Shown in pieces: positions 53,001 to 61,505 of a stretch of 64,000 bases of DNA (position 1 is the stretch's first letter; every line of letters begins with the position of its first letter). Below the pieces are notes generated by a model, which did not search any database, was not told where the DNA came from, and was given only the letters and a program-made list of their open reading frames with translations. Position numbers and translations under genes: made by a program. Location: assembly GCF_002796605.1 (NCBI RefSeq), contig NZ_CP024923.1, positions 434,001 through 498,000 of the forward strand. The letters run 5' to 3'. Origin of the DNA: Sphingomonas psychrotolerans (GTDB lineage Bacteria; Pseudomonadota; Alphaproteobacteria; Sphingomonadales; Sphingomonadaceae).

Positions 53001-56000
53001 GGCGAAGGAATCGGCGGTGACGAAGGTCTCGGCCACCGTCGGATCGAGGATATATTCGAGCCAATGCTTCGCGTCGCTGAATTGCTGGTTCGCCGCCAGC
53101 GCGCCCGAGACGAGCATCGGCGTGTGGAAGAACAGCTCCCAATAATAGAGCCCATAGGGCCCGTCGAAATCGATCTGCGCGGCATCGAACTGCTTCACCG
53201 GGCCGAGCATCGGCGCGGCGGCCGGCTGGAAGCGCGAGAAGGGCGCGCGGGGGGTGACCGGCGTGTTCTGCGCGTCGAGCGTGAGCAGCGCGTCGATTCC
53301 GCCCGAGCGCAGCGCATTGCTCACCTCGTGCGCGCTCGTCCGCGCGCTGAGCCGCTCGACGTTGAAGCGCATCTCGTTGACGTCGGTGCGGTAGGCCATG
53401 TCGTAGAAGCGCTCGAGCACGGTGCGCACCGAACTGATCATCAGCGCGCGCTCCGCATCGGTCGCGCTCGGGAACAGGTAGCTGAGGTCGGTCGTCGGAC
53501 CGAAGCCCAGCGCGATCATGCCCTGAGCATCGAGCACGTCGTGCTGCACCAGCGCATTGAACGCCGCAGTCGAATCCGCCGCGGTGATCGGTGCCGGGCC
53601 GTCGGTCACGAAGGCGTTCTGCGGCACCGTCTTGGGCAGGCGCAGCAGCACCGCGCGGACTTCGGCTTCGAGGCCTGGATTGGACGTCCCCCCGAACAGG
53701 AAGGAGAGGTCGGTGGTCTGGCTGAACTCGCCGATCAGATAACCGTTCGCGTCGATGACGTTGTTGCCCGTGAGATCGGTGTAGACCGACTGGGAGCCCG
53801 CCGCGTTGAGGTCGGCGGTGATGAACGAGGTGGGCGTCACGAAACGTGGGAGATCGAGCCCCTCGTAGCTCAGCATGGTCAGTGTCGGCAGCCCGAGCAG
53901 GATGCGGCGGACCTGGTTGATCAGCGCCGATTGTTGCGCGGGCGGCGCGCCGGCAAACAGGAACGACAGGTCGTACTGCGCCGAGAAATGCGGGTCGAGC
54001 TGGCCATATTGCGGGCTGGTGTTGTTGGGCACGACCTGGGTGACGACGTTCTGACCGGCCAGATCCTGGAAGATCTTGACGTAGTTGACCGCGTCGACCG
54101 GCTTGAAGAACTCGGGATAGACGTAGGGAGAGGAGAGCGGGACGCTCACCGCCGTCGCTTCGGTGAGCTCGGCATAGCTCGTGTCCGCGGGCGTCATCAG
54201 GAAGGTCTCGTCGCCGGTGGCGAACAGGAAGCTGCCCGGCTGATTCTTCATCGTCATCGTGCGCGAAGTGGTGACCGGCGCGGCGGCATAGAGCGTCGGG
54301 TCGCCTGTTGCCTTGAGAAGTACCGTGCGCACCTGGGGGATGAGCGGATCGGTGTCAGGGCTGGAAGTGCCGCCGAACAGGAACGACAGATCCGGATTAG
54401 CGCCGAACGCAGGCGCGACCCAGCCGCTGCCGCTGCTGACATTGACGACCACATTGTTGCCGACGAGGTCGTTGAAGATCGATTGCGCCGCGGTGGCGTT
54501 GATCGTCGGCGACTGAAGGCTTGCAGCGGTCACCGGCATGGGCGCGCGCGCCGTACCGACGGGCGGGGTATAGTCGCCCATGAAATTGTCGACATAGGCG
54601 CAGTCCGAGCTGGTCAGCATCACCGAGCCGAAGAGCTTCTCGAGCTCGGGGCGGAACAATGGCGGCGCATTCTCGCGCACGTCGCGCTCGAAGATCAGCC
54701 GCTCATTGGGTTTGCGGATGAAGCTGCGGTTGAGCTCGCGGTCGAGCACGATCGCCCCGACGACGGGCATATAGGCGTCGGGACGCGCGTTCAGCAGCTC
54801 GTTGTAGCTGTTGGTGAGATCGAAGATCTGCTGGGCGAATTCGATGTCGCTCGCGCTGCGATTGGTCTGCGGGGCGGGTACCGCGGGGGGCGTGCGCGGG
54901 GTCGTGCCCTTGCCGAGCAGCGGGCCGTAATGGAGGATCAGCCGCTGCTGCGCGGTATCCTCATGCGCCACCCCGTCGGGCTTGTAGAGGATCAGGCCGA
55001 CCTTGTTCCAGAACAGCGAGTCCATCTGGAACAGATCGGGGCGATCCTGCCACGGCCCCATCGCCCCCTGCTGATCGGCGGCGTTGGGCATGTAATAGAC
55101 CACCTCGTCCTCGACGATCGCCTGGGGCTGGATCCAGCGGCCGGTGGAATCGGGATAGGTGCATTTGATCGTCGCCTTGTAGGTGACCCCCTGCGGAGTC
55201 GAGGCGGTCGCCTCGGCGGCGGAATCCTTGGTGCGCTTGAGCTCGACCCAGAAGATGTAGAGCCGGTTGAACGCATAGACCGGCGTGATCACCGCGGAGG
55301 GGATGGTGACGTCGATCGACGTCCACGACGACCAGACATTGGTGTCGTAGCTGATCATTGAGAAAGTGTACGGATCGGTCGAGGTCCGCGCGAAGTAGAA
55401 GCGGGTGTCGACCGGCCCGCGCTCCGGATCGTTGACCGTGCAGTGATAAGCGTCGACATATTCGAGCCCGGCGAGCGCGACCAGTCCGTCGACATATTGG
55501 CGATAGGCCGATTCGACTGTGCCGGTGGTCACCGAATCCTGGAGCAGCGTGTTCTCCAGATTCTGGAACAGCGGCGTCGCCGACTGGCGCAGCGTGGGAT
55601 CGATGTAATTCTCGGGGTAGAGGAAGACCTCGCGATTGGCCTCCCACACCCGATATTCCATGAGCCATTCCCACCAGATCTCGGGAATCTCGAGCTGCTG
55701 GATCGGCTCGAGCCGCAGCCGGCAGCGCTGGAGATAGAGCTGCGCCGCGTTGAGCGCCTCGCGGATGTAGGAGATCTGGAGGATGCCGCTGACCTCGACA
55801 TCGATCAGCAGATATTCGGAAAGGCCACGCAACGTGGTGACGTCAGGCGTCTTCCACACGACATAGGGCGCGAGCGCGGCGCGACTGCGCTCGGCGATCG
55901 CGCCGTCGAGCTTGAGCGCGATCGCGGGCCATTGATCGGCGCCAATCCGCGCCTTGACCGTGGAGAGCGTGAGGTCGGCAAGCGCGGTGACGTCGGCCCA

Positions 56001-58544
56001 GGCGGTGTTCGGGTCGGCGAGCGTGCTGATGAGCCGGCCCGGCAGCGTCGGCGCGGATCCGACGCGCGCAAGCATGTTGATCTGCGCGGCGATAGCGGTG
56101 ACGACGGTGACCCGGTTCACTTCGCTCGCGAAGGTCGGGAGCAGCGCGTCGAGCTGGGCCGCATCCCAGCCGGTCGCGGCATTGAGCATCTTCGCGAGGT
56201 CCGGATCGCCCGGCGCTGCGATCACGAACGTCGCGAGCCGGCCGGACTGGTCGTTATAGGTGCCCACCAGCCGCTGGAACGCCGACAGCGAAGTGATCGT
56301 CTCCAGGGAGGCGAGCTGGCTCTCCGGCAGGCCGAATGCTGCTGGATCGCCCGCCAGCGTGGTCAGCAGCGACGCCGGCAGCGACAATTGCGTGGCGAGC
56401 ACCAGCCACCGCGAGACCGCGGCGACATAGCCGGTGACATAAGCGAGGTAGCGCGGCGGATCGCCGGCGGTGGTGAAGGCATCCTCCCACTGGGTTGGTC
56501 CGCCGCTTTGTCCGACAGGCGCCGCCGCCAGGGCCAGCGGGTGGATCGCGATCAGGAGCCCGATGTCCGCTCCGAACAGCGTCGCGAGCTGGCCGAACAC
56601 GATTTTGTCGATCGCGTCATTGCCGGTGACGCCGGCGGTTGCGGCGATCGTCAGTTCGAGCCAGTCCTTGAGCCCTGCGGCCGGGTACATCGGATTGACT
56701 GCGGGCGAAGGGCCGCCGCCGAGCACATAATCGACCTGATCGATCGAGAGACCGCTTCCCGGAAGCCAGGCAATCAGCCCCAGCAGCATCTCGACCTGAT
56801 CGAGCGTCAGCACTGCGGCGAGCTTGCCCGCGGTGACGAGCCCGGCGCGGTCGGTGAGGGTCAGATAGCCGTCCAGCGTCAGCCCCGAGGCCCCGAGCAG
56901 CACGGCATGGCGATTGAGCGCGGAAAGATTCTCGAGCGTGAGCGACACGCTCGCGCTTTCGCCGAACAGCGCGGTCGCCAGTCCCGCCAGGATCGTCTGC
57001 GACACGCCGCTGCCCGCCGCGACGAAGCCGGCGCGCGCCTGGCTGATCGAGTCAGTGGCGCCGATCGTCCAGTCGAGGGGCGCCGTCTTGTAGAGCGGGT
57101 TGAGCGGGGTGATCGGATGATAAGGCGCGATGCCGGCGGCGGCACCAGGGCCATTGAACATCGCGTCGAACGGCGCGGTCGAGACGGTATCGTCGCCGGC
57201 ACCATAGGGCTTGATCGGGCCAATCAGGGTGAGGAAGGTGGGAAGCGCGATGCCGAAGGTGGCAGCGTCGCGGACCACCCGCCCCAGCGCGGCGAGCGTC
57301 GTCGCCCTCAGATCGGCGGCCGGAAGCTCGCCCGAAATGATCTGGGCGGGGGTGGCGCCGACCACGCGCAACGCCCAATCCAGATCGCCGGGCTGCCAGC
57401 CGAGCCTGGTCGCCACGCGCAGGAAGCGGCCGAGCCGATCGAGCGCGTCGTTGGGGTTGACCGAAAGATTGGCGATGCTCGGCGGCGTATTGCCGTCGCC
57501 GGGGGCGTAGCTGAGCCATTTACCGCCGAGGCCGGCGTTGATGAAGAAGCTTGCCGCGACTCCGTTGGCGATTTCGTCGTTGCTCAGCCCCTGCGCGAGC
57601 AACGTCATCAGCCCGGCGACGTCGATCCCCGCCGCTGCCTCGAACGTGGCCGCGTCCGACAGGCCGGGCAGGTCGGCGGTGGCGACACCCCAGGAATTGG
57701 CGAGATCGTCGAGCACGGCGCCGAGCGGGGTGCCCGCGAACGCCCATTGCTGCGGCGACATGCCGAACTGCGCACGGGCGATATCGGGATCGCCGGCGTC
57801 GAACACTGCGTAAAGATCGGCGAGGGCGACCCCCACCTGCGACAGCGTCAGTGCGATCCGATCGGTCTGCAGATTGTAGGGGAGGTTGAAGGGATAATTG
57901 ATGCCGGCCAGCGACTGATAGACGTCGGTGCCGGCGGGCGGGTTCAGGTGCGTGGTCGCCTGCGCTTCGAGCCGTTCGTTGACGACGCGCAGCATCGGGA
58001 AGCTGTTATTGGTCATCGCGCAGGTCAGCGGGATGTCTGCGATATCGCCGCGGCGGGCATCGAAGGTATAGGCTGCAGGCGTCGGCGTGGGGCCGGTCGC
58101 GTTGGGGGCGGTCACATAGGTGTCGATCACGCGCAGCAGATCGACCAGATAGGCCGCCGCGCCGAAGATCGACCGGCATTCGTCGCAGCTGCAATAATCG
58201 AGCGTGCCGAACAAAGCTTCATAGTCGGGGAGCTTCTGGACCTCCGCCTTGAGCTCTTCGGAAACGTTGGAGACGCGCAGGTTCGAATAATGCGGCGAGG
58301 CGATCGCAGTCTGCACATTGGCCCAGGCGTGCATCACGCTGGTGCGGATCTGGGTTGAGCGGGCGTAGATTCGCTGCGCCAGTTCGCGACTGCCGAGCGA
58401 CGGCGCGACAGTGTCGACGAACACGCTGGGCGCGGTGCCGGCGATCTGCATCGCCGAAGTGAAATTGTGGCTCTGCAGCACGGCTGCGACGCCGGCGTCC
58501 GGATGAATTTTGAGCAGTCGTTCGGTTTGCGCCGCCTGCGTCAT
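50085..58544 (-). CDS. Tc toxin TcA-type pore-forming subunit
   Basis: 2819 residues, somewhat longer than the about 2500 of Photorhabdus TcA proteins. The N-terminal region has the typical 'YCSCDECRSIFGAAAYLVDL' (VRP1-type) motif. Residues about 900-1300 match the ABC-toxin/neuraminidase-like part ('WMVAYRVWEANREVFLYPEN'-like: exact 'EYRVWEANREVFLYPENYID'). 'GLYYWELFFHTPMLV' follows. The C-terminal channel and TcB-binding domain is clear: 'LDFPGHYQRQIASVSITIPA', 'GVFELSFGGDQFMPFEGTGA', 'TITDVIIDIRYTA'. TcA pentamers form the syringe that binds cells and injects the TcB-TcC payload. Four to five repeats of 60-90 residues are inserted mid-protein (see repeat feature). ATG 58544 has AGGGG 7 nt upstream. 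First gene of the Tc operon. Confidence 0.92.
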   Translation of the reverse strand: MTQAAQTERLLKIHPDAGVAAVLQSHNFTSAMQIAGTAPSVFVDTVAPSLGSRELAQRIYARSTQIRTSVMHAWANVQTAIASPHYSNLRVSNVSEELKAEVQKLPDYEALFGTLDYCSCDECRSIFGAAAYLVDLLRVIDTYVTAPNATGPTPTPAAYTFDARRGDIADIPLTCAMTNNSFPMLRVVNERLEAQATTHLNPPAGTDVYQSLAGINYPFNLPYNLQTDRIALTLSQVGVALADLYAVFDAGDPDIARAQFGMSPQQWAFAGTPLGAVLDDLANSWGVATADLPGLSDAATFEAAAGIDVAGLMTLLAQGLSNDEIANGVAASFFINAGLGGKWLSYAPGDGNTPPSIANLSVNPNDALDRLGRFLRVATRLGWQPGDLDWALRVVGATPAQIISGELPAADLRATTLAALGRVVRDAATFGIALPTFLTLIGPIKPYGAGDDTVSTAPFDAMFNGPGAAAGIAPYHPITPLNPLYKTAPLDWTIGATDSISQARAGFVAAGSGVSQTILAGLATALFGESASVSLTLENLSALNRHAVLLGASGLTLDGYLTLTDRAGLVTAGKLAAVLTLDQVEMLLGLIAWLPGSGLSIDQVDYVLGGGPSPAVNPMYPAAGLKDWLELTIAATAGVTGNDAIDKIVFGQLATLFGADIGLLIAIHPLALAAAPVGQSGGPTQWEDAFTTAGDPPRYLAYVTGYVAAVSRWLVLATQLSLPASLLTTLAGDPAAFGLPESQLASLETITSLSAFQRLVGTYNDQSGRLATFVIAAPGDPDLAKMLNAATGWDAAQLDALLPTFASEVNRVTVVTAIAAQINMLARVGSAPTLPGRLISTLADPNTAWADVTALADLTLSTVKARIGADQWPAIALKLDGAIAERSRAALAPYVVWKTPDVTTLRGLSEYLLIDVEVSGILQISYIREALNAAQLYLQRCRLRLEPIQQLEIPEIWWEWLMEYRVWEANREVFLYPENYIDPTLRQSATPLFQNLENTLLQDSVTTGTVESAYRQYVDGLVALAGLEYVDAYHCTVNDPERGPVDTRFYFARTSTDPYTFSMISYDTNVWSSWTSIDVTIPSAVITPVYAFNRLYIFWVELKRTKDSAAEATASTPQGVTYKATIKCTYPDSTGRWIQPQAIVEDEVVYYMPNAADQQGAMGPWQDRPDLFQMDSLFWNKVGLILYKPDGVAHEDTAQQRLILHYGPLLGKGTTPRTPPAVPAPQTNRSASDIEFAQQIFDLTNSYNELLNARPDAYMPVVGAIVLDRELNRSFIRKPNERLIFERDVRENAPPLFRPELEKLFGSVMLTSSDCAYVDNFMGDYTPPVGTARAPMPVTAASLQSPTINATAAQSIFNDLVGNNVVVNVSSGSGWVAPAFGANPDLSFLFGGTSSPDTDPLIPQVRTVLLKATGDPTLYAAAPVTTSRTMTMKNQPGSFLFATGDETFLMTPADTSYAELTEATAVSVPLSSPYVYPEFFKPVDAVNYVKIFQDLAGQNVVTQVVPNNTSPQYGQLDPHFSAQYDLSFLFAGAPPAQQSALINQVRRILLGLPTLTMLSYEGLDLPRFVTPTSFITADLNAAGSQSVYTDLTGNNVIDANGYLIGEFSQTTDLSFLFGGTSNPGLEAEVRAVLLRLPKTVPQNAFVTDGPAPITAADSTAAFNALVQHDVLDAQGMIALGFGPTTDLSYLFPSATDAERALMISSVRTVLERFYDMAYRTDVNEMRFNVERLSARTSAHEVSNALRSGGIDALLTLDAQNTPVTPRAPFSRFQPAAAPMLGPVKQFDAAQIDFDGPYGLYYWELFFHTPMLVSGALAANQQFSDAKHWLEYILDPTVAETFVTADSFATDDITISGDPATVYATLVTGSFLSEMTPGSARVTTTYTGIDSLPQLFPSVADPKLNALMMREVANVLDNFQLAIPAAHFWQFRPFRNHTLESLVADLTDPAQIATYHSDPFDPHAIARLRIGAYEKTILMKYVDVLIAWGDMRFAEFTWESITAATLLYTYANDLLGPRPEDLGPCQAQDPKSYNDLKTLNPGGVPEFLIGLENQLPAPGGSVYAMDGQPFNAIDAYFCVPENTQLLGYWDTVADRLTKIRNGLNINGVPQTLALWDPPIDPMALVRAAASGGGALSIQQAAGSANISDYRFVPLLAQARDLAALVTNFGASLLAALEKNDACALDTLRQIQETQILTMTSDLKQKAIDEVTATIANLTSSRDKAQYTADHYTALHDDGLNSAEITTRVLQAESILFASLSVPIHGIAIAGYLSPSIFGLADGGMQWGDAINNGAQITDGTSNVLNLSAALTTTRGEMERRDEDWQFQAQLALDDVTSLNSQITAAQAQLAAAQLDLAVNKRSIAQSQAISSFLGSKFTSEQLYQWMIARVSALYFQAYTMALDAARKAELAYQFELNSTSTFISFSYWDSLHRGLLAGETLGYSLAQLGKAYTDQRTRVLQIEKTISLLDLDPIQVLNLRMGQPATFDLTETMLDLDFPGHYQRQIASVSITIPALVGPYQNLSATLIQTGCAVVMTPHKEIVDYLVKQDQSGKPVTGGNGSSGAPAGLRLAMKSGQAIAVSRGSNDAGVFELSFGGDQFMPFEGTGAVSSWKLAIPPENNRVDLTTITDVIIDIRYTAVEDSISFDGSPSFRTDVIDTLRTNNVRYQNRLYLDAASMFASSWQAFLAGTPGAATQSLQFAVTPAMLPWLPNAQADKVSVRLIVAPAVTIPSDSSLVSLTIGKDSDALSFAPVGSGGVYIAADPRTAIAGADFLSDWSLDFTLAKLPPQMLKDGVIDPAAILGIEFLIQYSADVLPAKQS
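52793..54490 (-). repeat. Tandem protein repeats inserted in the TcA subunit
   Basis: Units share the pattern (I/V)-(F/Y)-x-D-L-x-G-x-(N/D)-V-(V/I) ... F-x-x-x-x-D-L-S-F-L-F-x-G ... (V)-R-x-(V/I)-L-L. Unit 1: 'IFNDLVGNNVVVN', 'PDLSFLFGGTSSP' (54490-54300). Unit 2: 'IFQDLAGQNVV', 'YDLSFLFAGAPP' (54100-53890). Unit 3: 'VYTDLTGNNVIDANG', 'TDLSFLFGGTSNP' (53820-53635). Unit 4: 'AFNALVQHDVLDAQG', 'TDLSYLFPSATD' (53585-53400). A weak fifth unit, 'VYATLVTGSFL', 'LPQLFPSVADP', lies at about 52980-52793, beyond a stretch of normal TcA sequence. Confidence 0.65.
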
Positions 58545-58981
58545 CGCTATCCCCTTCCCCAAGGGACGCCGCGTGCGATCAAACGCACCTTGCGGCGACC
58601 CAATCCTCAATGCCGCAGTTGCGCTGACTTTATGTGCAGCACAGCATAAGCTAACGATTTAGGTGCGACTCGGTGACATTCGGCAGATTATTTCTGCGAT
58701 TGGTTCGATACTCTAGTGAGCGAGGACTTGCAGTGTGGCGTACATTGCCGCGGAACTTCAGGCAATAGCCTTTAGTCGCGAACGCGTGGAAAGTAATGTC
58801 CATTACTGATCTATTGTTTTCGGCCGTGCACCTTGCGGCCGCCGATTGACGGCCACCCACTTGGGGCACCTGGAAGCGGAAGCCTGGCGTCCACCCTGTG
58901 AGCGAATGCGGGCTCGTGATGTCATCGCGCCGTAGCGAACCGCACCTAGCCGCAGCCGATCCAGATAAGGGGTTAGGAAAA
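58545..58981. other. 437-bp divergent intergenic region between TcA and the TonB-dependent receptor
   Basis: No gene seen. The region is noticeably more A/T-rich than its surroundings around 58630-58820 and should carry both divergent promoters. Small dyads are present, for example GCAGA-TTATT-TCTGC at 58683-58697, but no standard -35/-10 pair can be called with confidence. Confidence 0.5.
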
Positions 58982-61504
58982 ATGCACGTCTCGGGGAAAA
59001 GAGCTTACGCACTGTCACTGCTGGCATCCGCTTGTGCGCTGGCGTGCGCGCTACCCGGTATCGCAGCTGCGCAGGAGGCAGCGCGGCCGACCGCATCTGC
59101 AGCTGAGCCAGAGGCCGTCGAATCGGCTGACGACATCGTCGTCACCGGCACCGCACGTGCCCAGCGCCGCTTCGACGTCTCCTATGCGATCAATTCGTTG
59201 AGCCAGGAAGAAGTTCAGAGGATCGCGCCGAAGAACTTCGCCGACCTGCTCGGCACCGTTCCCGGGATTCAGGTCGAGGCGACTGGCGGCGAGGTCCAGA
59301 ACATCACGCGTGTCCGCGGCATCCCCACCGATCGCGGCTATCTGATCTTCCAGCAAGATGGCCTGCCGCTCTATCACGAGATCGACGGGGTGTTCTTCAA
59401 CTCGGGCGAAGGCATGAACCGCTACGATCTGATGACCGAGCGGGTCGAGATCGTCCGCGGCGGTCCGGCGCCGATCTATGCGAGCAGCGCCGCCGCGATC
59501 GCCAACAACATCACCGTGACCGGCAGTGCCGAAGCGCGCGGCAAGGCGCAGATCACGCTCGGCGACACCGGCCTGTACCGCCTCGATCTGATGCAGTCCG
59601 GCCCGATCGATGACCGGACCTATTTCGCCGTGGGCGGCTTCCTGCGTCAGCACGACGGCTATCGCGACAGCGGCTTCCCCAGCGACAAGGGCGGGCAGAT
59701 TCGCGCCAATCTGAAGCACGATTTCGACAACGGCTTCGTCAAGCTCTCGGCGATGTACGTCAACGATCACAATCTGTTCTATCTGCCGATCCCGGTGGCC
59801 GATCCGCGCAACCCGGCGGTCTCGCTCGATCCCTATATCGACTATCACACCGGCACTCTGAACTCGCCGGCGCTGCGCGACGTCAACATCCGCTATCGCG
59901 ACGGTGCGGGCGCGGTGCAGACGCTGAATCGGGATCTCGCGGACGGCCGTCACATGCAGTTCTTCAACGCCGGGGTCGACTGGGAAGGCGATTTCAGCGG
60001 CTGGCTGGTCTCGGGCAAATTCGGGTTCACCAAGGGCAAGAGCAGCTTCGATGCCTTTTATTCGACCACCAATCCGGCCGACGCGAACACCTTCACGGCG
60101 GGGAACCTGGCGGCCGCGCGGACTGCGTTCGGCGCGGGCGTGGCGCGGCTCGGCTATGCGATCGCCGGCACCAACGGGGCGACCGCTTATGATCCGGCCG
60201 CAGCCTCGGGCCTGATCATGTCGGGCCAGTATCGCGCAGTGAACGCGGACTTCTATTCCGGTCAGGCCGATCTGAGTGTGACGCGGAAATTCGAGACGGG
60301 GCTCGGCACGCACGATATCCGCGCCGGCGCCTACGGATCGCTCTACGGCGTCAAGAGCCTGCAGGTCTATCAGGACATGTTGATCGAAGTGCAGAGCAAG
60401 CCGCGCACGATCGATCTCGTCGCTTATTCGGCCACCGGCGCGGTGCTCGGCTCGGTCACCCAGAACGGCGTGCTGCGTTACACCACCACGCTCAACCAGG
60501 GCGAAGGCGACGCCAGGATGGTCGCGGTCTATGCCAACGACACGTGGGACATCACCTCCGGGCTGCGTCTCGACGCCGGCATCCGCAAGGAATGGTACGC
60601 CTATAAGGGCTATGCGCTGCTTTCGACGCCTGCCGATCTCGGCGACGCGACGACGCTTGCCGACAACACCACCCGTGCCTTCACCGGTGCGGCGGTGATG
60701 CGCGAGCTTGAGCCTTCGGCGACCAACTGGACAGTGGGGCTCAACTACGACTTTACCGGCAATCTTGGCGCCTATGGCCGCGTGTCCAACCTCGAAGTGC
60801 CGCCGCAGCTTGGCGTAACGACGAGCACCGCGCCGACCATCCTCAAGACCAAAGCGCGGCAATATGAGGCCGGGGTCAAGGCGAGCTTCGGACCCGCTTA
60901 TCTCTACGTCACCGCTTTCTACACCAAATTCGATCCGTTCAACGCCTCGTTCGTCGCGTTCAACCCGGTGACCGGGCGCAACGACCAGTCGGTGCCGTTC
61001 GTCGGCGAGGCAGTGGTCAAGGGCGTCGAGATCGACGGCCGGATCAAGCTGGTGCGCTGGTTCGAGCTGACCGGTTCGATCACGGTGGCCGATCCCCAAT
61101 ATCGCAACCTCGAGAATAATTCGGGCGCGGACCCGAGCGCGGTCAACGGCAACCAGATCATCCGCGAGCCGAAGTTCTTCGGCAATCTGCGCCCCGCGGT
61201 GCACTTTCCCGTCGGCGAGGGCGAGCTCGAGATCGCCGGCCGCTACGAATGGGTCGGCCGCCGCTATGTCGACCTGTTCAACCTCACCTCGCTGCCGGCA
61301 TATCAGACGTTCGGCGCGAGCGCCTCGGTGACGTACGGTCCGTGGCGCTTGCAGGTCGTCGGTGACAATCTGACCAATGCGAAGGGGCTCACCGAGGGCA
61401 ACCCGCGCACCGACCAGCTCGCCGGGCAGGGCGCCACCGACGCGATCTACGGCCGCCCGCTGTTCGGCCGCAACTTCCGCCTGATCCTGAGCCGGAGCTG
61501 GTAG
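58982..61504 (+). CDS. TonB-dependent outer-membrane receptor
   Basis: 840 residues. A signal peptide is clear ('YALSLLASACALACALPGIA' then AQE). A TonB-box-like 'ADDIVVTGTARAQRR' follows, then the plug domain ('NFADLLGTVPGIQVEATGGE', 'VRGIPTDRGYLIFQQDGLPL', 'RVEIVRGGPAPIYASSAAAI') and a 22-strand-type barrel ending in 'RNFRLILSRSW' with the aromatic last residue used for outer-membrane assembly. It would import a substrate using TonB energy; the ligand (siderophore, sugar or other) is not evident. ATG 58982 is preferred to upstream codons because it begins the signal peptide and has AAGGGG and AGGA upstream. It is coupled to the next gene by a 1-bp gap and diverges from the Tc operon. Confidence 0.92.
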   Translation: MHVSGKRAYALSLLASACALACALPGIAAAQEAARPTASAAEPEAVESADDIVVTGTARAQRRFDVSYAINSLSQEEVQRIAPKNFADLLGTVPGIQVEATGGEVQNITRVRGIPTDRGYLIFQQDGLPLYHEIDGVFFNSGEGMNRYDLMTERVEIVRGGPAPIYASSAAAIANNITVTGSAEARGKAQITLGDTGLYRLDLMQSGPIDDRTYFAVGGFLRQHDGYRDSGFPSDKGGQIRANLKHDFDNGFVKLSAMYVNDHNLFYLPIPVADPRNPAVSLDPYIDYHTGTLNSPALRDVNIRYRDGAGAVQTLNRDLADGRHMQFFNAGVDWEGDFSGWLVSGKFGFTKGKSSFDAFYSTTNPADANTFTAGNLAAARTAFGAGVARLGYAIAGTNGATAYDPAAASGLIMSGQYRAVNADFYSGQADLSVTRKFETGLGTHDIRAGAYGSLYGVKSLQVYQDMLIEVQSKPRTIDLVAYSATGAVLGSVTQNGVLRYTTTLNQGEGDARMVAVYANDTWDITSGLRLDAGIRKEWYAYKGYALLSTPADLGDATTLADNTTRAFTGAAVMRELEPSATNWTVGLNYDFTGNLGAYGRVSNLEVPPQLGVTTSTAPTILKTKARQYEAGVKASFGPAYLYVTAFYTKFDPFNASFVAFNPVTGRNDQSVPFVGEAVVKGVEIDGRIKLVRWFELTGSITVADPQYRNLENNSGADPSAVNGNQIIREPKFFGNLRPAVHFPVGEGELEIAGRYEWVGRRYVDLFNLTSLPAYQTFGASASVTYGPWRLQVVGDNLTNAKGLTEGNPRTDQLAGQGATDAIYGRPLFGRNFRLILSRSW

Positions 61505-61505
61505 G

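Noticed and set aside
52659..58358. Two plus-strand frames of 900 and 971 aa
   Set aside because: Antisense to TcA, whose motifs are unambiguous; charged Arg/Asp/Gly mirror composition.
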